Of a DNA stretch of 64,000 nt, positions 16,299-25,659 are shown in pieces. The DNA comes from Sphingomonadaceae bacterium (GTDB taxonomy: Bacteria > Pseudomonadota > Alphaproteobacteria > Sphingomonadales > Sphingomonadaceae). How positions within the stretch are numbered: position 1 is the stretch's first letter; every line of letters begins with the position of its first letter. The notes under the pieces are model-generated. The model was not told the origin of the DNA. It saw nothing but the letters and a program-made list of their open reading frames with translations, and ran no database searches. The position numbers were made by a program, and so were the translations under genes. The stretch is from contig CANJCQ010000001.1 of NCBI GenBank assembly GCA_947473355.1, positions 62,001 to 126,000 on the forward strand, read 5' to 3'.

Positions 16299-18041
16299 AT
16301 GCCCGAGTCAAATTTTGCAGATATTGTCGTTCGCCATGGAATGATCGTCGATGGCTCGGGGGGGCAGCCCTATGCCGGAGATGTCGCAGTCAAGGATGGC
16401 AAGATCGTCGAAGTTGGCAAGGTGACCCGCAAAGGCAAAGAAGAGGTCGATGCAGGAGGCTGTATAGTAACCCCCGGCTTCGTCGACATTCACACGCACT
16501 ATGATGGTCACCTCCTTTGGGACACCCACCTCTACCCATCTTCGAACCACGGGGTGACCACCATTGTTGTCGGCAATTGCGGGGTTGGCTTTGCGCCCTG
16601 CAGGCCCGAACACCGCCCGGCGCTCATCAATTTCATGGAAGGCATCGAAGACATACCCAAGGAGGTGATCGAAACTGGGCTGGCGTGGAACTGGGAGTCA
16701 TTTGCGGAATATCTCGATGCCGTTGGCTCACGCCACCTCGACATGGATGTTGCCGCCCAGATCGGCCATGTTCCTTTGCGGGGCTACGTCATGGGTCATC
16801 GCGGGCTGGATGGCGAGCCCGCCACTGCGGCCGAGATCGAGGAAATGGGCCGGATCGTCGAAGAGGCGGTACGGGCCGGTGCAATGGGCTTCTCAACTTC
16901 GCGCATGCCCCACCAAGTCAGCCGCGACGGTAAGCCGACCGCCGGGCTTACGGCCTCAAGGGAAGAACTGGTGGGCATCGCCAAGGGCGTGCGGCAAGGC
17001 GGCGGCGGCGCGATTCAGCTGATCACCGATTTCCACGATCACGAAGGGGAGTTCGCACTGATCGAGGCAATGGCGCGGGAGTCGGGTGGTCAGGTTTCCT
17101 TCACCATGACCCAAAAAGACGACAGCCTGAAGATGCATGAAAAGACCATGGTGATGCTCGAAAGGGCAAATGCCGAAGGGCTTGAGCTGCGCGGCCAGGT
17201 GCTGAGCCGGCCGAATGTCGGCTTGATGGGGCTGTCGGTATCCTCGCATGCCTTTTGTTTTTCGCCCAGCTATCAGGCGATCGATCACCTGCCGCTGGCC
17301 GAACGGCTGGCGGAAATGCGCAAGCCCGAGGTCCGCAAGGCAATCCTCGACGAGTTTCCGACGATAACCGATCATCGCGCGTCGAAGGCCTATACGATGC
17401 TCGATCGCATTTTCGAGCTCAAGGCCGTTGACCCCGAATTCGAGCCCAGTGCCGAAAACAGCCTTGCCGGCATTGCTGCGCAGCAGGGATTAGCCGCCAA
17501 GGAATACGCATACGACCGGCTGATCGCCGAAGATGGCCTGACGATGTTCATGATGCCTGCCACTTCGATGCTCGACAAGGCGATGGGCACCATCGAGAGG
17601 ATGATGAAGCATCCCTACATCGTGGTTTCCCTGGGTGATGGCGGCGCCCACTCGACCCAGACATGCGATGCCAGCAATCAGACCTATATGTTGACCCGCT
17701 GGATCAGGGGCCGTCATGGCCGCTCTATTCCGTTAGCCGAAGGCATAAAGCTGATCACCCGGGATCCGGCGATTTCCGGGGGCTTCCTCGACCGGGGGCT
17801 GATCGCGCCCGGCTACAAGGCCGATCTGAATGTTATCGACATGGACAAGCTTACACTGGGTCGTCCGCTTCTTGTGAACGATCTGCCAGCAGAAGCGGGC
17901 AGGCTAATTATGCCGACTACCGGCTACAGGGCAACAATCGTCAGCGGCGTGATCACGCGGCGCGACGACAAGGAAACCGGCCTGTTGCCCGGCCGTCTGA
18001 TCCGGGGGCGTCAGAATGCGCCGGAAGCGATTGTGGCCTGA
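16299..18041 (+). CDS. N-acyl-D-amino-acid deacylase-like amidohydrolase
   Basis: A 580-residue metallo-hydrolase of the amidohydrolase superfamily, D-aminoacylase branch. Metal ligands are recognisable: His65 and His67 (DIHTHYD), Cys94 (GNCGVGF, aligning with the metal-bridging Cys of D-aminoacylase), and a late Asp in SLGDGGAHST. The family hydrolyses N-acyl-D-amino acids, but many members of this length act on other amides or ring amides, and the catabolic context favours a non-amino-acid substrate. An aldo/keto reductase gene follows about 100 bp downstream. The start ATG at 16299 has an AAAGGA site about 9 nt upstream. Confidence 0.85.
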   Translation: MPESNFADIVVRHGMIVDGSGGQPYAGDVAVKDGKIVEVGKVTRKGKEEVDAGGCIVTPGFVDIHTHYDGHLLWDTHLYPSSNHGVTTIVVGNCGVGFAPCRPEHRPALINFMEGIEDIPKEVIETGLAWNWESFAEYLDAVGSRHLDMDVAAQIGHVPLRGYVMGHRGLDGEPATAAEIEEMGRIVEEAVRAGAMGFSTSRMPHQVSRDGKPTAGLTASREELVGIAKGVRQGGGGAIQLITDFHDHEGEFALIEAMARESGGQVSFTMTQKDDSLKMHEKTMVMLERANAEGLELRGQVLSRPNVGLMGLSVSSHAFCFSPSYQAIDHLPLAERLAEMRKPEVRKAILDEFPTITDHRASKAYTMLDRIFELKAVDPEFEPSAENSLAGIAAQQGLAAKEYAYDRLIAEDGLTMFMMPATSMLDKAMGTIERMMKHPYIVVSLGDGGAHSTQTCDASNQTYMLTRWIRGRHGRSIPLAEGIKLITRDPAISGGFLDRGLIAPGYKADLNVIDMDKLTLGRPLLVNDLPAEAGRLIMPTTGYRATIVSGVITRRDDKETGLLPGRLIRGRQNAPEAIVA

Positions 18042-18143
18042 CGGAGTGAGCATCGGCCAAGGCGATCCAGCCCTTGGCCCATGTCCCGCTTGCCGCGCAT
18101 TTCCTGCATCAGGTGTATTGCGGTTGGCGCAATGGGAGAGAGC

Positions 18144-19136
18144 ATGAAATACAAGCGCCTAGGAAGGTCCGGCCTTCGCGTAAGCCCATTGTGCCTTGGC
18201 TGCATGAGCTATGGCGACAAGAGCCAACGACCGTGGATCCTGGACATCGACGATGCGCGGCCCTTTTTCCAGAAGGCGATCGAGGCGGGTTTCAATTTCT
18301 TCGACACGGCAGATACCTATTCTTTCGGAGCCAGCGAGGAAGTGACGGGCAAGCTGATCCGCGAATTCATGCCGCGTGATCGGGCGGTGATCGCGACCAA
18401 AGTTTTCAACCCCGTCGAGGCGAAACCGGGTCCCAACGGCACCGGTCTTTCACGCAAACATATCATCGAAGCGGTAGATGGCAGCCTGCGGCGGCTGGGG
18501 ACTGACTACATCGACCTCTACCAGATTCACCGCTTCCACCGCGGCACGCCGGTCGAGGAAACCATGCGCGCGCTCGACGATGTCGTTTGTGCAGGCAAGG
18601 TGCGCTATATCGGCGCTTCTTCGATGTACGCCTATCAGTTCGTTCAAATGCAATATGTTGCCGAGATGAATGGCTGGACCAAATTTATCTCGATGCAGAA
18701 CCTCTACAATCTCGTCTGGCGCGAGGAAGAGCGGCAGATGAACGACTTCTGCAGCCAGACCGGAGTGGGCCTGATCCCCTGGGGGCCGTTGGGCGGAGGT
18801 TTCCTCTCGACCGACTGGCGCAAGACCGAAAAGCAGCACTCCGAGCGCACCCGCGAAACCGGACGCTATGTGACGAAGGCCTATGAACGGCCGGCCGATT
18901 ACCAGGTAGTCGATGCCTTGATTGAGGTGTCGGAGCGTCGCGGCCTGCCGATGGCGCAGGTTGCGCTGGCCTGGCTTATCGCTCGCCCGGGCGTCACCGC
19001 GCCAATCATCGGGGCGACAAAACTGTCGCATCTTGATTCAGCAATCGGTGCGCTGGAAGTCCAGCTTGAGCCCGAGGATTTCAAGGTATTGGACGATTGC
19101 TATACCTGGAACCGCAACCTTGGCCTGTTGAGCTGA
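18144..19136 (+). CDS. Aldo/keto reductase
   Basis: A 330-residue NADPH-dependent oxidoreductase with a TIM-barrel fold. The catalytic tetrad is visible as Asp54, Tyr59, Lys86 and His129 ([24 protein letters not shown]). The C-terminal segment [17 protein letters not shown] is the usual cofactor-binding loop. The start at 18144 ([10 protein letters not shown]) has GGGAGAG just upstream; an upstream ATG at 18081 would add residues with no family match. It likely reduces or oxidises a carbonyl/alcohol in the same pathway as the preceding amidohydrolase. Confidence 0.9.
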   Translation: MKYKRLGRSGLRVSPLCLGCMSYGDKSQRPWILDIDDARPFFQKAIEAGFNFFDTADTYSFGASEEVTGKLIREFMPRDRAVIATKVFNPVEAKPGPNGTGLSRKHIIEAVDGSLRRLGTDYIDLYQIHRFHRGTPVEETMRALDDVVCAGKVRYIGASSMYAYQFVQMQYVAEMNGWTKFISMQNLYNLVWREEERQMNDFCSQTGVGLIPWGPLGGGFLSTDWRKTEKQHSERTRETGRYVTKAYERPADYQVVDALIEVSERRGLPMAQVALAWLIARPGVTAPIIGATKLSHLDSAIGALEVQLEPEDFKVLDDCYTWNRNLGLLS

Positions 19137-19169
19137 AGCAGGCCGCCGCAGACCAGCCCGGAGGCGACC

Positions 19170-20357
19170 ATGCGCACGACGACTTATTGCTACCCCTGGG
19201 ATCTGGCGCGGCTGGGCGTTGTCCGGTCGCTTGGGGAAATCGCCAGCCACGGCTTCGCGGCTATTGATCTTGCGGCGAACTATCACCCGATCGACGCGCT
19301 CTCCCCGCGCGGCGGGTTGAATCTATACACCGACGCGCGCGGTGCGGTCTATTTCCCGGCACGCGAGACGCTCTATGGGCGGATCAAACCGTTCATCCAT
19401 TCTAACGAAATTGCGCGGGCATGGCCCGAGGCGGCGAATGAGGCGGCCCGCCTGGGGCTGGGCCTCAACAGCTGGACAATTACCCTGTTCCAGCCATGGA
19501 TCCGAGACGCGCACCCCGATTGCGCCCGGGTGCTACCTTGGGGGGATCGCAGCGGCTCGGGAGTCTGTGCGGCCAACGCCGACGTGCGGGCCTATCATGC
19601 CGCGCTATGCGGCGATCTCGCCGAACAGTTCGACATTGCGCTGTTCCGGCTCGAAGGCGTATTGTCGCACACATTCGATCTCGACTGGCTGCGTCCGCGC
19701 AACCTGGTGACGATTTCACCGCTTGCTCGCACGCTCTCGAACCTCTGCTTCTGCGAAACCTGCAAGAGCCGGGGCAGGGCGAGTGGCATCGATGTTGCAG
19801 CTCTGCAATGCCGCGTGGTCGGTGCGATCGAGGCGGAAATCGCTGCGGAGCCGGGAGGCGAAGGCAGGGCTGCTGCGCTGGCAGCAGACGCTGAACTGAT
19901 TTCCTACACCGAGAACCATGTGCGGGCCTCGATGGAACTGGTACAGGAAGTGGTGGGGCGCGTGGGCCACGCCGCGCGGGTCTCCTGCAATGCGATCACG
20001 CCCTATCGCTCATTGCTGGGCGAAGCACGCGACGACGCGTTGCTCACTGGCTTCATCCTTGCCGGCACGCAAGTTGATGGCAACGTGCTGAACCCGGCCG
20101 GCAACAGCCTGGCCGCCGCGCTCAATGCTGCGATCTCAAGCCCGCGTCCGCTGTCTGCGCTCTATGTCACTGTCCGCAATCCGACTGTAACCAGCGCTGC
20201 AGAGATGGCGGGCGCGGGTGCCGACAGGATGCTGCAAAACCTGCAGACCACTGCCGATGCCGGGTATCGCGAACTGTCGCTATACAACTTCGGCCTGCTG
20301 CCCGATGCCGATGTGCGGGCATTCATGGACGCAGTGGCCCAGCTCAAAACGGCCTGA
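19170..20357 (+). CDS. Unrecognised 395-residue protein, possibly TIM-barrel
   Basis: I do not recognise this protein securely. It begins with TTYCYPWDLARLG, has alternating strand/helix segments suggestive of a TIM barrel (for example GFAAIDLAANYHP, FRLEGVLSHTFDLDW, LISYTENH), and a cysteine cluster LCFCETCK around residues 191-198 that could bind metal. Repeated Trp/His/Glu-rich loops are compatible with a hydrolase or a sugar-isomerase-like fold. No signal peptide is apparent. It lies 33 bp after the aldo/keto reductase, so it is probably in the same operon. It ends 6 bp before the stop of a convergent SDR gene. Confidence 0.72.
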   Translation: MRTTTYCYPWDLARLGVVRSLGEIASHGFAAIDLAANYHPIDALSPRGGLNLYTDARGAVYFPARETLYGRIKPFIHSNEIARAWPEAANEAARLGLGLNSWTITLFQPWIRDAHPDCARVLPWGDRSGSGVCAANADVRAYHAALCGDLAEQFDIALFRLEGVLSHTFDLDWLRPRNLVTISPLARTLSNLCFCETCKSRGRASGIDVAALQCRVVGAIEAEIAAEPGGEGRAAALAADAELISYTENHVRASMELVQEVVGRVGHAARVSCNAITPYRSLLGEARDDALLTGFILAGTQVDGNVLNPAGNSLAAALNAAISSPRPLSALYVTVRNPTVTSAAEMAGAGADRMLQNLQTTADAGYRELSLYNFGLLPDADVRAFMDAVAQLKTA

Positions 20358-20363
20358 GCCGCT

Positions 20364-21290
20364 TCAGGTTGAGTTCTTCTTCGGCATGAGCGGCGTTGCC
20401 CCGATACCGAACTGCACCGTGGTCGACATGTCGATGATCGTGTCAATATTTGCTGCGATGTTTTCCATGCTCATGTCATCGGACTTGAAGCCCGTATTTT
20501 CCATGATCGACATGCGCATGACCAGGCCGCCACCTGCCGCCAGCAGTACACCGTTCAATTTGCAGCTCTCGTGCGCGAGATAGAGCGCGGTGGGCGACGA
20601 GAGTTCGACCGGGAAGGCCGCCATCGCGTGCTTGAAATCCTCGACCGGACGATCATGGACATGGGCCATGACTTCGGGCGCGGAAAGGCGCGTGGAGATG
20701 CGCGGGGCAAAGCCATTGACAGCGACGCCATGAAACCTGGCTTCGGCGGCTAGCGTCAGGGTGAGGCCGATCACGCCGGCCTTGGCTCCGCCATAACCGG
20801 TGCCGCGCTCGTGGATACCCAGCGGACCTTCCGAAATGGTATTCACCAGACGGCCGCTGCCCGTCTTGACGAGATGCGGCCATGCGGCCTTGGTGACATA
20901 GACCGTGCCCAGATAATGCACTTCGTTGAGCATGCGGAACTGATCGAGCGTCTGGATGTCGAACAGTTCGGGCACGCTGGTGCCGGCGTTGTTGATCAGG
21001 ATATCGAGCTTGCCGAAGCTGTCGAGCGCGAGTTCGACCATGCGTCCGGCACCGGCCACGTCGTTGACCTTTTCGAACGAGGCGACCGCTTCGCCGCCTG
21101 CGGCCTTGATCTCGTCGACCACTTCCTGCGCGGGTGCAGCCGAAGCGCCCGAACCGTCGAGGGCAACGCCGGGATCAACCACCACGATCTTCGCGCCGCG
21201 TTTCGCCATTTCGATGGCATGCGTGCGGCCGATGCCGCGTCCGGCTCCCGTGATGATGGCGACCTTGCCATCGAAGCGCAGTTCACTCAT
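20364..21290 (-). CDS. SDR dehydrogenase, multifunctional beta-oxidation (MFE-2) type
   Basis: A 308-residue short-chain dehydrogenase resembling the 3-hydroxyacyl-CoA dehydrogenase part of peroxisomal MFE-2/17-beta-HSD4. The NAD(P)-binding motif TGAGRGIG is at residues 14-21. Catalytic Ser153, Tyr166 and Lys170 (YGGAK) are present. The long insertion after strand 2 (DPGVALDGSGASAAPA) is typical of the MFE-2 group. It probably oxidises a 3-hydroxyacyl-CoA. It is the last gene of a reverse operon led by a P450. A paralogue with the same residue numbering is at 39867. Confidence 0.88.
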   Translation of the reverse strand: MSELRFDGKVAIITGAGRGIGRTHAIEMAKRGAKIVVVDPGVALDGSGASAAPAQEVVDEIKAAGGEAVASFEKVNDVAGAGRMVELALDSFGKLDILINNAGTSVPELFDIQTLDQFRMLNEVHYLGTVYVTKAAWPHLVKTGSGRLVNTISEGPLGIHERGTGYGGAKAGVIGLTLTLAAEARFHGVAVNGFAPRISTRLSAPEVMAHVHDRPVEDFKHAMAAFPVELSSPTALYLAHESCKLNGVLLAAGGGLVMRMSIMENTGFKSDDMSMENIAANIDTIIDMSTTVQFGIGATPLMPKKNST

Positions 21291-21324
21291 CCAAATTCTC
21301 CCAGTTTACAGTTCGTCGATATGT

Positions 21325-22173
21325 CTAGCCGGGAAGCCCGGTTGCGGCATTTTCCTTCGCGGAATTCATGATCGGGGTATATTCGTTGATGCCGCCTGCC
21401 GGGTTCTTGCAACCCATCGCGCCATCGACGAACAGGGTCTGCCCGGAGATGCCGGAAGCGAGGTCCGATACCAGAAAGAGCACTGCCCCCGCGACTTCGT
21501 CTGGTGCCATCCGGCGCAGGCCGTCCGACGGCTTCTTTTGCGTCAGCGTGGAATCTGCTCTGCGCAATTTTGATGCGCGCGGCGTCGCGACGCCGCCCGG
21601 CGCGACCGTGTTCACCCGGATGCCATAGCGCGCCCATTCGAGCGCCATGGTCTCGGTCATCGCCATCACGCCGCGCTTGGCCATGCCATAGGGCCCATGG
21701 AACGGCGCGCTGTGCATAGCGGCGATCGAGGCGAAGTTGACCATGCTGCCACCGTGGCCAGCGGCAATCATGTGGCGCGCAGCATCGGCGCAGACTCGGA
21801 ATACATAGTTGAGATTGAGCGCCATGACGTCGCGCAGCACCGCGTCGCTGGTCTCCTCGATCGGCGACCACTGGCTGAAGCGGGTGCCGCCCGCGACATT
21901 GACGACGATATCGATCCGGCCCGCCATTGCGAGCGCATCGCCGACCAGAGCGGCGGTGACATCGGCGTCCATCAGGTTCGCGGCCATGGTGTGGCAAGTC
22001 ACGCCGAGGCGTTCGGCTTCGGCCTTTGTGGCCGCCACAAGCTCCTCGTTCTGGTCCACCGCGACGAGATTTGCCCCCGCCCCGGCCAGCATGCGGCTGA
22101 CGGCGCTGCCCAGTCCGCCTCCGCCAGCGCCGCACACCAATGCGACCTTGCCGCTCAGGTCCAGTCCGATCAT
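21325..22173 (-). CDS. SDR-family oxidoreductase
   Basis: A 282-residue classical short-chain dehydrogenase. The glycine-rich motif CGAGGGGLG lies at residues 14-22. Ser149, Tyr162 and Lys166 form the catalytic set (YGMAK). It is expected to oxidise or reduce a secondary alcohol/ketone with NAD(P). It is the third gene of the reverse operon P450, amidohydrolase, SDR, SDR, with only 2 bp between the amidohydrolase stop and its start. The substrate is unknown. Confidence 0.87.
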   Translation of the reverse strand: MIGLDLSGKVALVCGAGGGGLGSAVSRMLAGAGANLVAVDQNEELVAATKAEAERLGVTCHTMAANLMDADVTAALVGDALAMAGRIDIVVNVAGGTRFSQWSPIEETSDAVLRDVMALNLNYVFRVCADAARHMIAAGHGGSMVNFASIAAMHSAPFHGPYGMAKRGVMAMTETMALEWARYGIRVNTVAPGGVATPRASKLRRADSTLTQKKPSDGLRRMAPDEVAGAVLFLVSDLASGISGQTLFVDGAMGCKNPAGGINEYTPIMNSAKENAATGLPG

Positions 22174-22175
22174 GT

Positions 22176-23045
22176 TCAGTCAATCCTCTCGGCAGTGTTC
22201 GATGGAGCCAGGCGCGAAGGCGTCCAGCCATAGGTCCGCTCCACAGCACCGCCCATCAGCATGGCGCGGTCACTGTCGGACAGTCGCGGGGAATTGTGGA
22301 AGTATTCCACGGCCTGCTCATAGTTCAGATACTTGAGCCCGCGGGTCCAATCGGTGCCCCACATGCAGCGATCAGTCCCATAGGCGTCGATGATGCGTAA
22401 CAGGCGGTCCCAAAGGTCGTCGAATGGAAATGGCTGGGAAGACATCGTACCAGCTCCAGTCAGCTTGATCCGCGCATTGGGCAGTTCGGCAATCCTCAGC
22501 ACCTTCGGCAAGTCGATCCAGACGTCCTCATCCTGGCGCAGATAGGTCTGCGGCAGGCCGACATGATCGATCACAATCTGAGTGTCCGGGTTTTTCGCGA
22601 TCAGGTCATAGGCATCGTCTAGGTGCCGCGTTGCGAAGATGTTGACCGGCAGGCCAAGCCGCGCCCCCTCTGTCAGCACCAGGTTCAGTCCCGGATCGGC
22701 AGGGTCCGTATTATCGGCGAAAGCAAGCATCATGCGCACGCCGACTGCGCCCGGCTTGGCAGCCCAATCCGCCATGTCCTCGGCCACGGCAGGATCGGCA
22801 GGGTCGACCGGCTTGATCAGGGCAAAGCGGCCCGGATGGCGCGCGTGGACGAGCTCGGCATAACTGCTGTCAAAGCGATAGGTCATGTAAGTCGAGACGA
22901 TGATCGCGCCATCAATTCCCAGCGCATCCATGGCGGCGACCTGCTCTTCGCCGGTTACATGTTTCGGCCCGGTGATCTTCTGGACCCAGGGGCGCTCGGG
23001 CGTATCGGCTTCATAAACATGAACCTGACTGTCGATCACTGCCAC
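22176..23045 (-). CDS. Amidohydrolase, PDC-hydrolase-like TIM barrel
   Basis: A 289-residue amidohydrolase-family protein of the LigI/2-pyrone-4,6-dicarboxylate hydrolase and ACMSD-related group. It has DSQVHVY near the N-terminus (His9), VIDHVGLP in the middle and MWGTDWTRG near the C-terminus, matching the His and Asp positions of the active site. These enzymes open lactones or decarboxylate; no choice can be made here. It is the second gene of a four-gene reverse operon behind a P450, suggesting hydrolysis of an oxygenated intermediate. Confidence 0.85.
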   Translation of the reverse strand: MAVIDSQVHVYEADTPERPWVQKITGPKHVTGEEQVAAMDALGIDGAIIVSTYMTYRFDSSYAELVHARHPGRFALIKPVDPADPAVAEDMADWAAKPGAVGVRMMLAFADNTDPADPGLNLVLTEGARLGLPVNIFATRHLDDAYDLIAKNPDTQIVIDHVGLPQTYLRQDEDVWIDLPKVLRIAELPNARIKLTGAGTMSSQPFPFDDLWDRLLRIIDAYGTDRCMWGTDWTRGLKYLNYEQAVEYFHNSPRLSDSDRAMLMGGAVERTYGWTPSRLAPSNTAERID

Positions 23046-23095
23046 CGGCGCACTCCCGCTTGTCTTTTCATGCCGGCTGGTCTGTCGCCTCCGGA

Positions 23096-24322
23096 TCAGA
23101 CCTTGTCACAGGTGATGATGGCATCGCGCAGTTCGTATCCCTGAGTCGACATTGACCATTTCAAGGTCGGGTCGTTGATCATCTTGTATCCGGGAACGCG
23201 CAGCAGGCGGTCGAGGTAGACGCGGGTCTCGTGCAGGGCGACCTGCGCGCCGGGGCAACGGTGGGGGCCGTCGCCGAAGCTGCCCCAGGCACCCGCAACT
23301 TTCTGCCTGCGTGCGCGGTCTGGATCGATCTCAAAGGGATGTTCTCCCACCACGCTGGTGTCTGAATTGATGCCGCGAATGTCGATGCCAATCAGCTGCC
23401 CCTTGGGGATCGTGCCTTCGCTGGTGCCGGTCATGTCCTCATCCGGCTTGCGATAGAGGAATCCGGCAATCGGCTCGATCCGCAGGATTTCCTCGATGAT
23501 CGCAAACTGGTCTTCCTCGTTTCCTGTGAGGAAGCGCTCGGCAAGCGCGGGATTGTCGCGCAGGTGCCAGGCGGCCATGATCATGAACTCGCGGGTGGTC
23601 GAAACGCCCGCCCCGGCATAGGTCAGGACTTCGATGATCATGCCCTTCTGGGAGTAATTGTTCTGCACCATGTAGGACATCACGTCGTTGCGCGGTTCTT
23701 TGCGGCGGGCTTCCATGGCTGGCACGATGTCATTCTTCCACAGATCCATGACCCGCCACATGCGCAGGGCATTGTGATACCAGCCGAACACCTTGTCGTG
23801 CATGAAGCGGTAGAACGGCCGCTTGTCGAAGCTGTCGTTCGCTTCCATGATCGTCTTGACCCGGCGAGTCAGTGCCTTGCGGTCGCTGTTGGTCAGGCCG
23901 ACGATTTCCATCGTCACATCCGAGGCCAGTTCGAGGCTTATGTCATCGAGCTTGGCCCGTCCGGTTTTCTGGAATTCCGCGATCTGGCGGTCCATCGTGG
24001 CGTGCATCAGCGGGATGTAACGGTCGACGATCGCCTTGGGCGTGAAATAGGGCGCAACCGAAGCCCGGCGCTTCTTGTGTTCGTCGCCGTGCAAGAAAAA
24101 GAACGAGATCTCATCCGGCTTGCTCATATCGACTTCGTCCGCGACGCTTGAGGCCTGTCGCATGACCGACGAGCGCAGCACCTCTCGAGCGAACTTGAAA
24201 CTTGTGGTGATACGGGCGTCCTTGAAGGGCTTGAGGCCGGTCTTGATCGACTCGGCGGTCTTGCGATCATCGCGTCCGGTGGCAACCGGCGAGCCGGGGC
24301 TATCAAGGGTTTGAGTGCTCAT
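23096..24322 (-). CDS. Cytochrome P450
   Basis: A 408-residue soluble bacterial P450 that would hydroxylate a substrate using electrons from a ferredoxin. The haem-ligand loop FGDGPHRCPGAQ places the proximal cysteine at residue 356. The ExxR motif (EEILRIEP) and the oxygen-activating I-helix (YAGAGVSTTRE) are present. It leads a reverse operon with amidohydrolase and two SDR genes. An operator-like palindrome lies 78 bp upstream. No redox partner is adjacent; a [2Fe-2S] ferredoxin gene is at 62594. Confidence 0.93.
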   Translation of the reverse strand: MSTQTLDSPGSPVATGRDDRKTAESIKTGLKPFKDARITTSFKFAREVLRSSVMRQASSVADEVDMSKPDEISFFFLHGDEHKKRRASVAPYFTPKAIVDRYIPLMHATMDRQIAEFQKTGRAKLDDISLELASDVTMEIVGLTNSDRKALTRRVKTIMEANDSFDKRPFYRFMHDKVFGWYHNALRMWRVMDLWKNDIVPAMEARRKEPRNDVMSYMVQNNYSQKGMIIEVLTYAGAGVSTTREFMIMAAWHLRDNPALAERFLTGNEEDQFAIIEEILRIEPIAGFLYRKPDEDMTGTSEGTIPKGQLIGIDIRGINSDTSVVGEHPFEIDPDRARRQKVAGAWGSFGDGPHRCPGAQVALHETRVYLDRLLRVPGYKMINDPTLKWSMSTQGYELRDAIITCDKV

Positions 24323-24399
24323 ATCTTCCTCTCTGGTTCCGAACGGCCAGGCACTTTAACTTGTGCCTGCGCGAAACGAACAACGTGTCGCGGAAAATT

Positions 24400-24417
24400 C
24401 TGCCAGTCAACTGACAG
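24400..24417 (-). promoter_or_regulatory. Operator-like palindrome, copy C of three
   Basis: CTGCCAGTCAACTGACAG, 78 bp before the P450 start. Read on the reverse strand it is CTGTCAGTTGACTGGCAG, closely matching the sites at 8741 and 14296. It lies in the 307-bp divergent region 24323-24629 between the P450 operon and a methyltransferase gene; I see no other feature there. Confidence 0.62.
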
Positions 24418-24629
24418 AAATGCAACTGCCTTCGGTGGAGCCCATGCGGACCCGATGCGAGCGCGGTGTAAAGCATGCCGGGTCAGGTGATCGACGCATG
24501 ACCTGATAGTTTTGTCGCGATTGCCGGAATCGCAAATGTATCTAATGACAGGGCTTCGAATTTCGAACTCCGGATGGCGCAACCTTTTTGGGTCCGCTTG
24601 TCTCCAGACGTAAATGAGAGGACTGAAAC

Positions 24630-25457
24630 TTGGCGATTGCAGACACCAAAGAACGCTTGAACGTTTACGAGACAGCCCGCCGCTCGGCTGCGCTTCGCGC
24701 CGCCCATTTCCTGTATGGCGCCGAGCCCAAGATTTTCAGCGATAATCTGGCCGAGGGCTTGTCAGGCGACTCGGAAGCCTCAATCGCCGCGATGATCGAA
24801 GGCGTGCCTGCATCCAGCGCGACAACCTGTATCCTCCGGAGCCGCTTCACGGAAGATCACCTGGCCGCCGCGCGCAGCCGGTTGAATCAGTATGTGGTGC
24901 TGGGGGCCGGGCTCGATTCGTTTGCTCTGCGTCAGGGCGAGGCGCTGGGCGACCTGGTGGTCTTCGAGGTCGACGATCCGCCGTTTCTTGAATGGAAGCG
25001 CCAGAAGATCGTCGAACTCGGCCTGGTGGAGCCTTCGCAGCTGCGTTATGTGCCGTGCGATTTCGAAGTGACAACTTTGCCCGATGCCCTTGCGGCGAGC
25101 GATTTCGATCCCGATAGCCCCTGCTTCATTTCATGGCTTGGCGTCACCCAGTACATCACTGTCGAGGCGACGAAGGCAACGCTGGCATGGGCCGCAGCGC
25201 GTCCAGTGGGTTCGGAGATCGTGTTCACGTATGTTGAGGGCAACAAGCACGCCGTGTCGGTCAAGGAAAGCCTGATGTCGAAGGTCGGCGGCCTTACCTA
25301 TTACACGAATGACGAGATGCTGGAGCTGGTCAGGGAAGCTGGCTTCAGCCAGATTGAGGAAATGACCGAGGAGCGGGCTAACGCAATGTTCTTCAGCGGA
25401 CGCTCGGACGGGCTGATCGCGCCGCAGTCGCAGCGCCTGCTCAGCGCGATCGTTTGA
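24630..25457 (+). CDS. SAM-dependent methyltransferase, leucine-carboxyl-methyltransferase-like
   Basis: A 275-residue class I methyltransferase of the PPM1/TIGR00027 kind. The segment SRFTEDHLAAARSRLNQYVV followed by LGAGLDSFALRQ is the family's SAM-binding motif I, and FEVDDPPFLEWKRQK holds the acidic loop after strand 2. It would methylate a carboxyl or hydroxyl group; the acceptor is unknown. The start is TTG at 24630, supported by GAGAGGA 8 nt upstream and by the lack of a nearby ATG. It is divergent from the P450 operon. Confidence 0.82.
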   Translation: MAIADTKERLNVYETARRSAALRAAHFLYGAEPKIFSDNLAEGLSGDSEASIAAMIEGVPASSATTCILRSRFTEDHLAAARSRLNQYVVLGAGLDSFALRQGEALGDLVVFEVDDPPFLEWKRQKIVELGLVEPSQLRYVPCDFEVTTLPDALAASDFDPDSPCFISWLGVTQYITVEATKATLAWAAARPVGSEIVFTYVEGNKHAVSVKESLMSKVGGLTYYTNDEMLELVREAGFSQIEEMTEERANAMFFSGRSDGLIAPQSQRLLSAIV

Positions 25458-25659
25458 AGCCGCACCTGACCGGCGTTCTCCATTGCAAAGCCCGGTTGCG
25501 TCTGTCTCTGGGGGCGCGGGGCGGTGGGAATTGATGGTTTCGAGCGGCGCGAAGAGTTCGCCGAATGCATGGTGGCAGGCATGGGGGAACTCGCGCGGTT
25601 GATCGATCAGGCAGATGCTTCAAAGCCGGACTAACCGGGATACGATCCAGGGAAACACC

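Noticed and set aside
22266..22285. Palindrome ACTGTC-G-GACAGT resembling the regulon motif
   Set aside because: It lies inside the coding sequence of the amidohydrolase at 22176 and has a different centre spacing; probably chance.
25467..25640. Short open frame ending FERREEFAECMVAGMGELAR plus 13 residues, just before the acyl-CoA synthetase
   Set aside because: It has a protein-like composition and could be the tail of a lost gene, but only a weak GTG start is available and I recognise no family, so it was not called.
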